The notes: a model not told the origin generated them from the letters alone. A stretch of 64,000 nucleotides of DNA from Ustulina deusta (GCA_023159155.1 JAJNNX010000071.1:124001-188000), one strand, 5' to 3'. Positions 23,497 to 34,903 are shown, counted from the first letter of the stretch. Program-made: numbers and translations.

Positions 23497-25587
23497 ATGT
23501 CGGCCTATGACCCATATGACTCCCCTCCGCGCGAACACCATCACCACCACCAGTCCCGCCGCTACTATGACGACCGCCGTGACCGCGATAGGGCAGAGCC
23601 GCGCTTCGTTGAGACCCAGGAAACCTACTACAGGGGAAACCCGAATCGCACCGCCCTAATACCTCGCGAGGGCAGCGATCTCTCCGTTGAGGAGGTGAGG
23701 CGAGACTTTCCACCGCCTGGCTATGCGCGAGACATTCGTAGGGCAAGGTCCGCCGAGCCTGCCCATGACGAGTATTATAACGACCCACGTCGCTCTTATG
23801 ACAAGGTTTCTAGCCGTGGCAGAAAGCCTGGTGGCGTCTACTACGAGGAGGAGGAGGAAAGGACGCGCAAGCGCGTTCTGAGCAAGCAAGAGAAGATCCT
23901 CGCTGCCGTCGCCGGTGGCCTCATCGCTGCCGGTGCTAAGGAGGTCTGGGATCGCCGCGAAGCCAACAAAGAGGGCACCGATGTTCATCGTAATATCGCT
24001 GCCTCGGCTGCACTCGGCGCCGCCGGTGCTTTTGCTGGTTATCAAGGTGCCGACTTTTATAGTAAACACCAAAGGAAGGAAGACAAGAAATCGACCAATA
24101 TGGTTCACAAGGGCCGCGATGGTCGCACAGCCGATTACTACTCCGACGAAGACGACGATCCCAGGTCCCATAAGGGTAACAAATCCTTCCTCGAAGGTGC
24201 ACTTTCCGCTGCAGGACTCGGTAGTGCAATCAAGGCACTCACCGGCGGCGATCCCGATAAAGACAGCCGCCACGGTTCGAGAAGCCGTAGGGGTAGTAGC
24301 CCTGACTCTCATCGCTCGCGAGACAACCCCTCCGCTAGAATGCAGAAGGCTGCCAAGGCATCCCTGATTGCTGGTGCCGCTGAAGCTTTCCGTGTCGCTA
24401 AAGAGCCCGGTGGCTGGAAAGGCGAAAAGATGAAGCGCGTCATCACTGCCGCTGCCGGTGCTGCCACCATCGATGCCGCCCATGATCCTACCAAAGACGG
24501 CAAGCGGCATTTGATTGAATCCGTCATCGGTGGTCTGGTCGGCAACAGGGTACTCAACGGATCCCGAAAAGATATCGAAGAGGATCGCTCAACGGGCAGA
24601 AGTCGAAGTCGATCCCGCACCCGTTCCAGTAGCCGGGGCCGTGGACCCGGACTCGCAGCACTGGCTACGGCCGGGTTGGGCGCCCTCGGTGTAAAGAAGC
24701 TAGTGGAGAGTCGCAGCCGGTCTCGGTCTCGCACTCGGAGCGACGATTCGTACGACGATCGAGGAGATTCTCGAAGGAGGCATAGCCGTAGTCGTAGCCG
24801 TAGCCGCAGCATCGTCGACGGTGCACGACGCAGCCTTGCCAAGATCGGCCTGGGTAACGGACCAGACGACCGACGCGATGATCGCTCCTACGACGATCAC
24901 TCACCTCGAGGGAGTGGCCGTCGGGGGGGGCATGGTCGGTACGACGACAACGATTACTACATGAGAGGAGGAAAGGGTCCGGAAGACGATTACTATGATG
25001 AACGCTCACATGGGGGCCACAGCCCGAGTCGGTCTCATTCACGAGGTAGGTCAAATTCAGTTTCGAGCAGTGATCTTGGAGATTCGGATACAGATAGGAA
25101 AACAACGGGGAAGATGCGAAGAAAACAGCTTATTACAGCCGGCTTAGCGACCGTTGCCACCATCCACGCTGCACACAGTGTGTATCAAAGTGTGGAAGCG
25201 AGGAATGCAAGGCATAAGGCAGTGCAACAAGGCAGACTGAGTCCGCAAGAGGCTAAGAAACTGAAGTCGAAGGCCATCATGCAAGACGTGGCTTCGGTCG
25301 GCCTTGCGGCACTAGGCATCAGGGGCGCCATCTCCGAGGTCAAAGAGGCCCGGGAGCAGGCTAAGTCGATAAGCGAGTGGAAGCAAAAGAGAGAGGGACG
25401 CCATCAGAGACGCATCGAGAGGCTCAAGCGGGCGAATGATGACCACCACGGTCGATCTCGAATTGACGGCTGGGCTACCTCTTCTCCTCCACAAGAGCAT
25501 CGCTATGTTGATGTGCCTCGATATGTAGACGGAAATCCCTACTCCGCCGCCTTGCCTGCACCACCCATTGGTGATAATGGGCAGTGA
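23497..25587 (+). CDS. DUF3824-like Gly/Ala-zipper and Arg/Ser-rich protein
   Basis: One exon, 696 residues, start chosen at MSAYDPYDSPP. An in-frame frame upstream translates an unlikely leader with a CAG/Gln run. The N-terminus is rich in Tyr, Arg, His and Asp. A series of short Ala/Gly-rich helices follows, each of glycine-zipper character: ILAAVAGGLIAAGAKEVWDR, then ALGAAGAFAGYQGAD, LEGALSAAGLGSAIKAL, ASLIAGAAEAFRVA, LIESVIGGLVGNRVL, LAALATAGLGALGVKKL, and a C-terminal pair LITAGLATVATIHAAHSVY and VASVGLAALGIRGAISEV. Arg/Ser repeats (SRSRSRTRS, RSRSRSRS) lie between them, and a basic coiled segment ends the protein. This resembles fungal proteins grouped as DUF3824; their function is not known to me. 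The zippers suggest membrane association or oligomerisation, which is inference. Confidence 0.8.
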   Translation: MSAYDPYDSPPREHHHHHQSRRYYDDRRDRDRAEPRFVETQETYYRGNPNRTALIPREGSDLSVEEVRRDFPPPGYARDIRRARSAEPAHDEYYNDPRRSYDKVSSRGRKPGGVYYEEEEERTRKRVLSKQEKILAAVAGGLIAAGAKEVWDRREANKEGTDVHRNIAASAALGAAGAFAGYQGADFYSKHQRKEDKKSTNMVHKGRDGRTADYYSDEDDDPRSHKGNKSFLEGALSAAGLGSAIKALTGGDPDKDSRHGSRSRRGSSPDSHRSRDNPSARMQKAAKASLIAGAAEAFRVAKEPGGWKGEKMKRVITAAAGAATIDAAHDPTKDGKRHLIESVIGGLVGNRVLNGSRKDIEEDRSTGRSRSRSRTRSSSRGRGPGLAALATAGLGALGVKKLVESRSRSRSRTRSDDSYDDRGDSRRRHSRSRSRSRSIVDGARRSLAKIGLGNGPDDRRDDRSYDDHSPRGSGRRGGHGRYDDNDYYMRGGKGPEDDYYDERSHGGHSPSRSHSRGRSNSVSSSDLGDSDTDRKTTGKMRRKQLITAGLATVATIHAAHSVYQSVEARNARHKAVQQGRLSPQEAKKLKSKAIMQDVASVGLAALGIRGAISEVKEAREQAKSISEWKQKREGRHQRRIERLKRANDDHHGRSRIDGWATSSPPQEHRYVDVPRYVDGNPYSAALPAPPIGDNGQ

Positions 25588-27345
25588 GGTTGGAACCTTT
25601 CGTGAGCAAATCACAGCTCTCCATAAATTGTAGATAGCATCTACGTCATGTGCCAGGTTCTCATACCCTCACGATGTTTCCGAGACCAAATCCCTTTTCC
25701 TTCAACTTTCAACTGATATACGACTGATGATAACGACACATTTCCTTTCTGATGCCGGAATTTACATATGAGACGATATGGCTTGGATTGAGCGCAGATT
25801 TTGCCTTGTGGCTCTATTAAGGCAGTCTATGTGCCATTATCTTCTCAAATAGAAGCAAGGCAGCGTTTTCGTTCCCTTGTGTTTTAAGAGCCTTTCACTG
25901 ATCTTTTCTGAACTGTGACAGATGGGCACCGGCGCCACCGGCACGACCATTAAATTCGAAGAGAGAAATAAAGAGACCCACGGGTCTAAAACACGTTGAA
26001 GTACCACAGGACAGGATCCGAGACTCTAGGATTATGAGCCACGCGTCTATCGAGCCACGGGATGCTATGAGTGGTGGAACTACCTAACTGATAAGCGGGA
26101 TGGGACAAGTGCTACTCATTGGGCTGTGGGGGGTTCTGATACACGATGATGCGCCACAAGGGGATTTCCTGTCTACGTCACCGTGCAACTTGGGAGTGGA
26201 TGAGGGTGGATGGAGGATGCAAGAAGGGGAAAGTCCGGAATCATGACGGGAATATCTGACAATCGAGAAGATGAGACATTTCCCCCATGTCTTTTCCCCT
26301 CTGGCATCCCATTATCGGCGTCTGGCCAGCTGGGGCTTTGCTCCCTGTTTGTATTCGTGGTATGTAATAAGCAGACGGGAGAACCATTGGCTGGCTGGCG
26401 GACATCAATCTAAATGATCAATGTGCTCATGACCCAAATTTCCTTCTGTCTTTGGTTATTATGGCAATATTTTTGTCGGAATATACAGATAAATTACCTT
26501 AAAGCGATTTTTATGCCGTTACCGTGATTACTTGGCATCCGCCCGTGGCTGGTTGATCCGAGACAGCCGACGCTGGGCATTCGTTAAATCTACAATACCT
26601 ACCTGGCCATCGGGACCGTTATGTGAAGTGATGAGGTCATCGTACATGCCGGCGTTTCGGAGAGGAAAACATGTCCGTGCTATACTCTACACTACTATCA
26701 TCTCCGCTCGGCATCCTCTCCTTTATCTAGGTTAGTGGGCATATCATTTGACTATCCAGGACACGTATCGAGATCAAATCGAGGCATCCCATTACGACGA
26801 CCTCAATCTATAAGTTCTTGACCTGTCAACTTGATATGTAGAAGCGGATTCAAATTTAGGAGATCCTCGTGTGTCATAGGCAGAACCTTTCCTAACCTTT
26901 GTTCTTTTCCTTCCGAGAGACAGACAGAGAGAAAGAGAGGTGAAAATATACTACCTAATACACATAGGTCCAGATCTCGGAGGCGGGGCCAGCCAGTACC
27001 TTATTCTTGGCAGGGGTCAACTAACGCCCATCAGCCGATCTAAAAAACGAAGCTTGGCAACTCCTTACATCTCCAAATTGAACGGGCAGGAGCGTACAAT
27101 CATGTATCTGCTCTGCTAAATCATGTGGCGCCCTTGTGCCAGATCGATGCCATACAGACAGTGACGTCATAAGGGTTTATCCGAACACCGCGCAGGGTCC
27201 AATGGTATGAATCAAACAAGACGACTTAGGGAGGCCACCGATAATGGATCTTTTTCCTACCTCCACGCTATGCAATCTGCTTACTACCTCGGCACTCTCG
27301 GGTATCACAAGAGTAGAAAACACAATACCAGAATACTTGATCCCA
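25588..27345. other. Intergenic region between convergent genes
   Basis: Tail-to-tail space between the DUF3824-like gene and CLF1. No coding frame, RNA gene or clear repeat is supported; only short AG-rich tracts (about 26,920-26,940) stand out. Confidence 0.65.
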
Positions 27346-29373
27346 TCAGCTGAAGGTACCGCCGCCTTCTTTCCAAGCTGATGCCATGGCAAGCATCTTG
27401 GAGATATCCTGCCTCTGCTCGTCGTCGGCGGGGAAGACATAATCAACATACTCCTCGAAAGTGTCGTCCCCAAGCCTGCGCCTACGCTTCACCTTGCGTG
27501 GCATCTGCTTCTGCACCTTCTCTACGTCCTCCTCGGAGCCGTGCGTGCGCTCGAAAGACAGCCAGGCGTTGAGGAGCGACACCCGCTCCTCCTTGAGGTC
27601 CTTCTCTTTCATGCTCTTAAATGCGCGCTCGAATACTTTGCGAGCCCGTGTCTTTGCCTCCTCGCTGACAGGCCGCTCCTCGGATTCGTCTTCGGCCTCT
27701 TCTTCGTCATCCTCGGGGATATTGATTTCGAAGTGTGCGTAGCTAATCCACACCTTGACATGGTCCGTCTTGTCGAGCAGCCGCTCATACAGGTCGCGTG
27801 TCTTGCCGTACTCGCCCTCTTCTTCTTCGAAGTCAATATAGGCTTTCCACAATAACTCAGGCATGTCTAAGACGGGTTGACCGATGGCTAGTTCGAATAT
27901 AGCCCTTGTTCTCTCTAGATCGTCCAGGCCTCTCTCCAGTTCGGCGAATTTAATCCACGTCTGGCAGTTGGCCGGGTTCCACTCGATGTGCTTCTCGTAA
28001 AGTTTCCGGCACCTCAAGAACTCGAATAATTTGAGCTCTAGTTCAACATAGCCTTTGAATAGCTTGTCTTTAGGGCACATGCCGATGGCCTGGCCAAGTG
28101 CCTTCCGTGCGGTTGTTAGTTCGCCCTGGCGGATTTCAAATTGCGCCTTGAGCAACCATATTTTGGCAAACGAAAACTTCTTATGGGGTATTAGGTCTAG
28201 GCATAGCTTGTAGATTTGGCGAGCCCGAATAATATCTTGGGCCCCCATCTCCTCCCATAGTGCGTAGAATATCCAAAGGTAAATATATCGGCGCCAATGC
28301 CGCTTCTCTTGGGTCGGGGGAATTTGTGCCACGGCTCGCTCGTACACGTCTCTCACACGGTCTAGGTCGCCCGATGTTTCTTCGAGTCGGGCATAATCGA
28401 ACCACGTGTCATAGTTTTTAGGGTTCTCCTTCACCTGGTCTTCATAGATGCGCCTCCTCTTGGACAATACGACATCCTCGACGCCGTCTCTGTCACCGTA
28501 CTGTTTCTCAAAGGTAGTGTATGCCTTATGTAATCCCATGGACCTGGACCGTGGGAGACGGTCGAGAGCGTATTTGTAGATGGCCCTCGCACGCTCATAC
28601 TCTTTTAACTTGGCCTCGAATCTAGCATAGGCGATAAAAAGTCTCTCATCAACGAACTCGTCGCCGAGGGCTTCGACGGCGGCGCCGAATACCTCGCGGA
28701 CTAGGTCACTTGTACCAAATTCCTCCTCAAACTTGGCCCATTTGATCCAATTGCGCGGTTCGGGGCGGACGATTGTGAAGCGCTCAAATATGGCCCGGGC
28801 ACGATCGTACTCGCCGTAGCGTTTCTCTAGCTTGATGTAGGCACTCCACGCAGCCTCGTCAGGCTCCCACTCCATCCACCTCTCGAAGACCTGTCGCGTG
28901 CCGGGGATGTTCCCCAGCATTTCTTCCATATATACGTACTTGTACCACAGTTTGTCGACTCTAGGCAGGATGGTAATGGCGCGATCGAGGAGGTTCCTTG
29001 CGTGGTTGATATTCCTGTTCTTCATCTCGGCTTCGATGTACCGAATCCACAGCACGACGGACGTGGCGTCGACGTCCAGGGCTCTCTCGAAGATGGAGCG
29101 CGCACGCTTGAATTCCTTCTGCTCGAGCTCCCATGCGGCATAGCGCATCCAGTTGCCCATGTTAATCCTGTTGCGCCTGGCATAGTCTTCAAACTCCTTG
29201 CGTTTGCGACCCTGAAACTCATGAAGCTCTTCGAGATCGGCGAAACGCTGCGTCGGGGCTTGTATGCCGGTTTCCTGGCGGTCGACGGCCTCTCGGAGAA
29301 GCTGCTCGGCCGAGATCTGTATGGGTGCAGCGGCCTTGTTCTTGACCCTCGGAGGGCCACGAGAGGACTCCAT
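27346..29373 (-). CDS. CLF1: CLF1 (crooked neck-like), spliceosomal HAT-repeat protein
   Basis: A single exon of 675 residues. Clf1/Syf3/Crn is a scaffold of the Prp19-associated (NTC) complex, needed for U4/U6.U5 tri-snRNP addition and spliceosome activation in the nucleus. The protein is built almost wholly of HAT (half-a-TPR) repeats. The N-terminal region reads [13 protein letters not shown], then the family signature [20 protein letters not shown]. Successive W..Y...E repeats follow, such as [38 protein letters not shown] and [19 protein letters not shown]. The C-terminal region has an acidic insert ([13 protein letters not shown]) followed by a basic patch ([12 protein letters not shown]) and [15 protein letters not shown]. 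Length fits the family (about 650-700). The start codon lies 520 bp from the divergent PRP31 start. Confidence 0.97.
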   Translation of the reverse strand: MESSRGPPRVKNKAAAPIQISAEQLLREAVDRQETGIQAPTQRFADLEELHEFQGRKRKEFEDYARRNRINMGNWMRYAAWELEQKEFKRARSIFERALDVDATSVVLWIRYIEAEMKNRNINHARNLLDRAITILPRVDKLWYKYVYMEEMLGNIPGTRQVFERWMEWEPDEAAWSAYIKLEKRYGEYDRARAIFERFTIVRPEPRNWIKWAKFEEEFGTSDLVREVFGAAVEALGDEFVDERLFIAYARFEAKLKEYERARAIYKYALDRLPRSRSMGLHKAYTTFEKQYGDRDGVEDVVLSKRRRIYEDQVKENPKNYDTWFDYARLEETSGDLDRVRDVYERAVAQIPPTQEKRHWRRYIYLWIFYALWEEMGAQDIIRARQIYKLCLDLIPHKKFSFAKIWLLKAQFEIRQGELTTARKALGQAIGMCPKDKLFKGYVELELKLFEFLRCRKLYEKHIEWNPANCQTWIKFAELERGLDDLERTRAIFELAIGQPVLDMPELLWKAYIDFEEEEGEYGKTRDLYERLLDKTDHVKVWISYAHFEINIPEDDEEEAEDESEERPVSEEAKTRARKVFERAFKSMKEKDLKEERVSLLNAWLSFERTHGSEEDVEKVQKQMPRKVKRRRRLGDDTFEEYVDYVFPADDEQRQDISKMLAMASAWKEGGGTFS

Positions 29374-29892
29374 CTTGGTGGTTTGGTTCGCGGCTTTGGG
29401 GGGGACGCGCTGCTCGTGTGTGCTCGCTCAGGTCGTAATGACCAGGTTGGACTAGAATTGTATTATTGGATGTTGGGTGGTTTCCTTAGCGCCGCTGTCA
29501 ATTGTGATGGCAAAGTCGAAGAGGAACGAGAGGGAATTGTGTTGTCTTCCCACGCGTTGGGGGAAAAATAGTTGACATTGGTACAGCCTGCCTGCCTCAT
29601 GGAAGGTATCCACCAAGCAACTAAGTATAGGTGGATCTAGCTAGGGTCGCGCCCATCTAATTGGTCAAAATTCGAACCGCACTTGCAGCTGCCAGGGCTG
29701 AGTTGAGCTCGCGTTGTCCCACTTTAATTATTTCCCGTTTCTTACACGACAGTCACTAGATGGACTACAGTATTTCTTCGCCGTATTCGCGTCTTGATCG
29801 CTTGCCTGCATTAGCATCAACCAAACCACGTCAGCGCATTCGGTCTTTCAGCATTGTCCTCCTGCGGCAACGGCTCGCCCACTGACGACACA
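29374..29892. promoter_or_regulatory. Divergent promoter region, CLF1 / PRP31
   Basis: 519 bp separate the start codons of two head-to-head spliceosome genes. The interval must hold both core promoters and both leaders. The sequence contains CCAAT-type motifs (ctaattggtcaa at about 29,657; accaaaccacg at about 29,819), but no site can be assigned to a known factor by eye. Confidence 0.7.
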
Positions 29893-31828
29893 ATGTCGAC
29901 GCTGGCGGATGAGCTCCTTCAGGACTTCGAAGACTCAGGCTCCGAAAATGGCGATGTTCAGAACGATGCCGGGCTCGATCTCGATGACGGCCCAGCGCTG
30001 CCGTCCATCGGCAGCGGCCAAGAAAATGGCGACATGATTCTGGACGGCGACGAGGAGGAAGAGCCGGATGAGGACGAGGACATGGGTGGGGTGGATGGAA
30101 TTGTTAATCCTATGGAAGACGAGGAGGCTGCCAAGGCAAGGGTCGAGAAGATGCAGCTGGGGCACGTCAACGACGTGCGCAAGGTCACCAGCGTCATGGA
30201 CAGGCTGGAGCCACTGCTCAAGGTTAGTCATCCGTCTCCGTCTCGACTGGCGATACGTGTGTTTGTTTACATCTACCGGCTCGAGCATCAGACCTGACCG
30301 ATTCGCTGGCCTCTTGCAGGACATATCCCGTTTCCAATCGAAACCTCTCTCGCAAGCGACCACCAACGTTGGCAATATCGAGGACAACCCCGAATACAAG
30401 ATCCTCACCGAATCCAACACGCTATCCACCCAGATCGATGGCGAGATAATGAAGGTGCACAAGTTCATCAGAGATCACTACTCGGCCAGGTTCCCTGAGT
30501 TGGAGACCTTGATTCAAAACCCAATAGAGTATGCCAAAGTCGTCGCCATTCTCGGCAATGGGCCGATGGATTCAGATAACATCAGAGCCATACAAGACTC
30601 CACTAATAACCCCCTTGGCGAGTCTCTCAAGTCCGTACTCGACGGTCCATCTTTGATGGTTGTCACGGTCGAAGCTACGACAAGCAAGGGGCATGAAATT
30701 ACTCAGGATGAGCTTGACCGCATCCTCCGGGCCTGCCATATGATGATAAAGATGGATAAGGCAAAGAAGACATTAACCGAATACGTTCAATCTCGGATGA
30801 GCATATTCGCGCCCAACTTGACGGCCGTAGTCGGATCACTAACGGCGGCCCAACTAATCAACACGGCTGGCGGTCTCACAAATTTATCTAGAGTACCGGC
30901 TTGCAACGTTGCAGCATGGGGGACAAATAAGTCGAGGAGCGCCGCCTTCGCGACCAACACTTCGATTAGACAACAAGGGTATTTGTACTATTCGCCCATC
31001 ATTCGCGGCATTCCAAACGATCTCAAGAAAAAGGCGATGAAGGCCGTGGCGGCTAAGCTAGTACTTGCAGCCCGCGCCGACACAAGCCATGCTACCCCTG
31101 ATGGCTCGTATGGAGAGGAGCTTCGGGCCCAGTGTCTAGAACGCCTAGACAAGATTACGGAACCCCCACCAAACAAGGGGCAGCGAGCCTTACCTGCCCC
31201 GGATGACAAACCTTCTCGGAAGCGAGGTGGTCGCCGCGCCCGAAAGGCAAAGGAAGCAACTACCATGACAGATATACGGAAGGCGCAGAATCGTATGGCC
31301 TTTGGCAAAGAGGAGAAAGAGACTGGTTACGGCACCGGCGATTCTACAGTCGGTATGGGTATGATAGGCCAGACCGGTGATGGCCGTATCCGAGGCATGC
31401 AGATCGACAACCGGACGCGAGCGAAGTTGAGTCAAAAACATAAAGGTTGGGGAGGAGCTACGCCTGTTGGTGGTGCGGCTTCCTCACTACGCGGCTTTGG
31501 TCAATCAGCCCACAATATCGACCTCCGGGGCAAGGGCTTACGCACGTCGGGCGTGGGTTCAACCATTGGAGGCGGGGCAGGAACAGCGTCCTCCTTGGCG
31601 TTCACCCCTGTTCAAGGTCTTGAACTTGTGGATCCCAAGGTTCAGGCCGAACTCAGTCGTAAGAGAAAGGCAGAGGAAGATCGCTGGTTCAAAGGAGGCA
31701 CCTTCACCCAAATCGGGGGCGGAAGCGCTAGCTCTACCAACGGTGGGTTCAAGGTTCCACCACCGAGTAAGAAGGTCGACACAGGTACGGGGAAAATGGG
31801 CCCTCCAATGCTACCAACCAAGAAGTAG
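29893..31828 (+). CDS. PRP31: PRP31, U4/U6 snRNP splicing factor
   Basis: Two exons (29893-30222 and 30320-31828) split by a 97-nt intron (gttagt...ttgcag) encode 612 residues. Prp31 bridges U4 snRNA with bound Snu13/15.5K to U5 Prp6 in the tri-snRNP. An acidic N-terminus (STLADELLQDFEDSGSENGD) is typical. The coiled-coil and Nop domain follow: IEDNPEYKILTESN, then NPIEYAKVVAILGN, MVVTVEATTSKG, and the conserved FAPNLTAVVGSLTAAQLINT. After that, QGYLYYSPIIRGIPNDLKKK and KLVLAARADTSH mark the end of the Nop region. The C-terminal Prp31 domain has KRGGRRARKAKE and MAFGKEEKETGYG. The start ATG is in good context; upstream in-frame starts are non-ATG. Confidence 0.96.
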
Positions 31829-32532
31829 TGGCTTGGACAGTCTCTAGCGGATAAAATACCGGAAAGCAAATGTGCACGTGGTAGTTTTCACGGGGATTGT
31901 TCAGTGTACGATGAACAAGGTATTGGGGAAGATTTGAGTTAAGCAATTTAGCACGGCGTTTGTTAGTGGAACGGCCTAGGCGTTGCTCTAATATTTTAGT
32001 TTGACGGTTTTTTTATCCTTTTCGGTTCTATGCTGCGCGTGAGGCATGGAGAAGTTGCAGCAGATGGATGGCTAGCTTGAGTGTAAAAGGAGACGGTGTT
32101 GGAATCGTTGTTCAGTTAGCCAGCCTATAGGACCAGTTACCTTCGTTAAGCATCAAGCTAGCGTTGTCAACGATGCCACACTACCGAAACCTTAAGCCCT
32201 GCACTCCAGAACTAGGGTAGATGATCTACATGGAGCAACACGCGACTGTATGCCAACTCTCGCGGCGTGAACTCAAAATATGCTGTTCTCAGAGTAGAGG
32301 CACTGTATACATAGTAGTAGATGATCTATGCATGAGAAGGGGCAAAGTATCTAAGGACCTACGCCTGGACGAGCCCTAGATGTGCCGACACTCTCGTTCG
32401 TCTACATTTGGTTAAAGCTTGTCAAGGATAACTTAGCTAGATCGGACCTGCCGACATAGCTAATACCAGTCTACACTCTTTATACTGTATTGCCTTGGAG
32501 AGGGGTCTGTAGATAGGATCACTCTATGCTCT

Positions 32533-32579
32533 AGCTTGACCCGGGGAGGGTTCCCCGTGGGGAACCCCTCGGGCAGGCT
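32533..32579. repeat. 47-nt imperfect palindrome
   Basis: Centre gggttcccc-gt-ggggaaccc is a perfect 9-bp inverted repeat. The outer arms (agcttgacccgggga and cctcgggcaggct) continue the pairing with a few mismatches, so one strand can fold into a hairpin of about 20 bp. It is strongly GC-rich against an AT-richer surround. No flanking gene explains it. Confidence 0.7.
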
Positions 32580-33789
32580 AACCGATACGGTAGAGACAGA
32601 AGTGTAGGGAATTAGGATGTCTGTATGCTTCTCTACACATGGGACCCAAGAGTGAGCTTTAAGACATGTCATGTGTTCAAGTGGAGCAATCTGGTGTACT
32701 AGATATCAAAAGCAGATGAAGTCTCCGCATATACGGGCATGTTTTTTTGCTCTAGTTCAAAGACGAGATTCGTATCTATGAAGACCCTATAATTCTTTTG
32801 GCATCACTACCCAGGTAGGTCCGAATCGTATCTACTACGAGTGCTCGTTGTTCATACATGCATGTGTGATATAGGTATACTTGTATGCAAGTACGTAGGT
32901 GTAGGTAGGCAGCGCATTAGATATGCCATCTGATTACATCATGAGTAGCTATAGATATATATATATAGGTATACATGCTTTACCACCTACCCCAAGACAT
33001 CCGTAGGCTATTCCTCCGCGCATGTGTATGCTGCGTGATATACGGTATCTGCGAACTCACTTAGATTATATAACATCTGGCTTCTTATTGTTGTACCAGA
33101 TCCTGCAAGCTAGGAAGCTCCAAAGGAGCCCCGACGAAGCTAGAACTCCCACTACACTAGCAGGAGCGCAGTCGCATCCTAAGCCTTACTAATAAGCGTG
33201 GCAAAGGAGTATATTCTCTGATGCTCACTGGAAGTAGTGTAAGTGATCGGCAGCGTATCCGATGCATCAGCCCATGCCATCTCCTCTCTTTTCGCAGACG
33301 CCAGCATGCATTACGCGTCCGATTCTCTTACCTACCTAGGTTAGCTTGTAAATGATTCGAGATCCCGGACCATTGTATGGACCAGACGCATAAATCTCGA
33401 CTAGAGAATCTAGATATGGTGTGAGTTATGCCGTTCCTGGCTCGCATGTGCACATAACTTGTGGCCATGTCTACGCCCTTGTCCTGAGTGCTAGTAATGA
33501 TAGAAATAGGCGACATAGGCTACCTAGTCTGACTGAGCTAAGTAGAGGCTAATTGGACCATACTCGAGAGAGGGGGGGGACATGAGGAGAGAGAGCGGAT
33601 CTGAATGCGTAAAAGCCAAACCCCGCACACTACGACATGGGGGATTGCAAGAATCCCATTCTCGAGCTCTCCCATCCATGGTGCTGCTGTACGACTACAC
33701 TAGCAAGCATCAACCCTCCTCTGACATTGGAGCATCTTGAGACTCAGCTTATTCGACCGTGGCGGCGGGGTAGACAGAGGGAGGATGAC

Positions 33790-34575
33790 GATACCTTGTA
33801 CACTGTACACCTGGTTTGGCCAGACACCTCACATCGATTGTCAGTTCTTCATATTTCCTAATCTCGCGCTTTTGCACAAGTTCCCTGCCGAAATCATATT
33901 CTCTATCAAGCTTCTCCCCAGGCACTCCCCAGGCACTGTCTAGGGCCGAACGAATTCCCTCGCGCGCTTCGTGGTATAGCTGTGACAGTGGTTCTGGTCG
34001 GTCTTCCGAATGTGGCTGTCGAGAGAATGCGGGGTAAAGACGGCAAATACGAGCTATAGTCAACGTGGTGATTGCGTCGGCTGGAGTTCAATCATTTTGA
34101 TGTCATATGTGTCCGCTTCGCGGGCTTGCCTCACGACACGGCTCGCGTTGCATGGCAGTACGTGTGGAGACAGTGTTTCTGAGGCTTTCTAAGGCCGCTA
34201 CCTGCGTGGTAGAGGGTTATTGGCTGGATGTGTCGGTGAGAACACGTCGGAATGTTGTCCACAGCTTATACTCTTTCTCGCCGCACACTTGCTGAGTCGT
34301 GACTGAAGGTGGTGAGACGACGATTGGGGGTGGCTCGTCTAGGCATTGTCTACTTCGTGGAATCTGCCGCGGAGAGCATCCATTCAAGCTATGCATGCCA
34401 AAGTGCCCTTTTCGGTTGTCAAGTCGGTTTTGACCCATCGTTTCCCCAAGATCAATTGCCTGTCTCAAAGCAGAAGCGGAGTCATCGAATACTAGCCACG
34501 GACTGTCATCGTGACTAACAATATTTGAGACAGTAACCAGAAACCAGCAACCTAGATGATTGTGTAGCGACGATC
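33790..34575 (-). other. Unassigned coding-like segments (minus strand)
   Basis: Two open stretches have protein-like composition. The first, about 34,530-34,217, reads NIVSHDDSPWLVFDDSAS, then ALRQAIDLGETMGQ, and ends EYKLWTTFRRVLTDTSSQ with a stop. The second, about 34,030-33,790, reads LSQLYHEAREGIRSALDSAW and EKLDREYDFGRELVQK and ends EELTID just before a good donor (gtgagg). A plausible acceptor (actatag) precedes the second. They may be later exons of the 34583-34903 candidate, a separate gene, or a decayed gene. I could not join them with confidence and do not recognise the family. Confidence 0.3.
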
Positions 34576-34582
34576 GAAGTCT

Positions 34583-34903
34583 CTAACTGGTTAAAGGAAC
34601 GCTATTGTTAACCCCTGTGATCGTGTTTGAAGTGTCACTGCCTGTGGTTGTGGACGTGTTCGAAGGCGATTGTCCTCGACTGGGCGAGGCTCCGATGCTG
34701 GTGCTTCTCAGAGTCCATGCTTCCGAGATGTGTTTCCAAGTGTAGAACGGGTCCTCTGGCGCCCTTCAAAGCGCCGTTGAATTAGGGGCCGAAAAGAATT
34801 TCTCAGCGCACGCATCACCCAAAGAGTTTCGCAGCAGCGCGATGAGATGAGCATTGTAGGCGTTGGCGAGCGTGGCTACGAACGGGGTTGAACGTCGTGG
34901 CAT
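34583..34903 (-). CDS. Candidate small spliced gene, unrecognised (85 aa)
   Basis: An ATG at 34903 opens MPRRSTPFVATLANAYNAHL and IALLRNSL. A 63-nt intron (34756-34818, gtgatg...gcgccag) removes an in-frame TGA and joins to EDPFYTWKHISEAWTLRS. A Ser/Thr-rich tail (SIGASPSRGQSPS, then TTTGSDTSNTITG) leads to a stop at 34583. Without splicing the frame stops at TGA (34766). Good frame recovery across a fungal-size intron is the main support. The donor is not the strongest consensus. The transcript could continue into the coding-like segments downstream rather than stop at 34583. Function unknown. Confidence 0.35.

Larger units (their letters stand above)
31829..34582. other. Intergenic region
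   Basis: Mostly without genes. It holds the 47-nt palindrome at 32533-32579, TAGGTA runs and a TA microsatellite at about 32,950. On the minus strand between about 33,790 and 34,575 there are coding-like segments, described separately. Confidence 0.55.
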
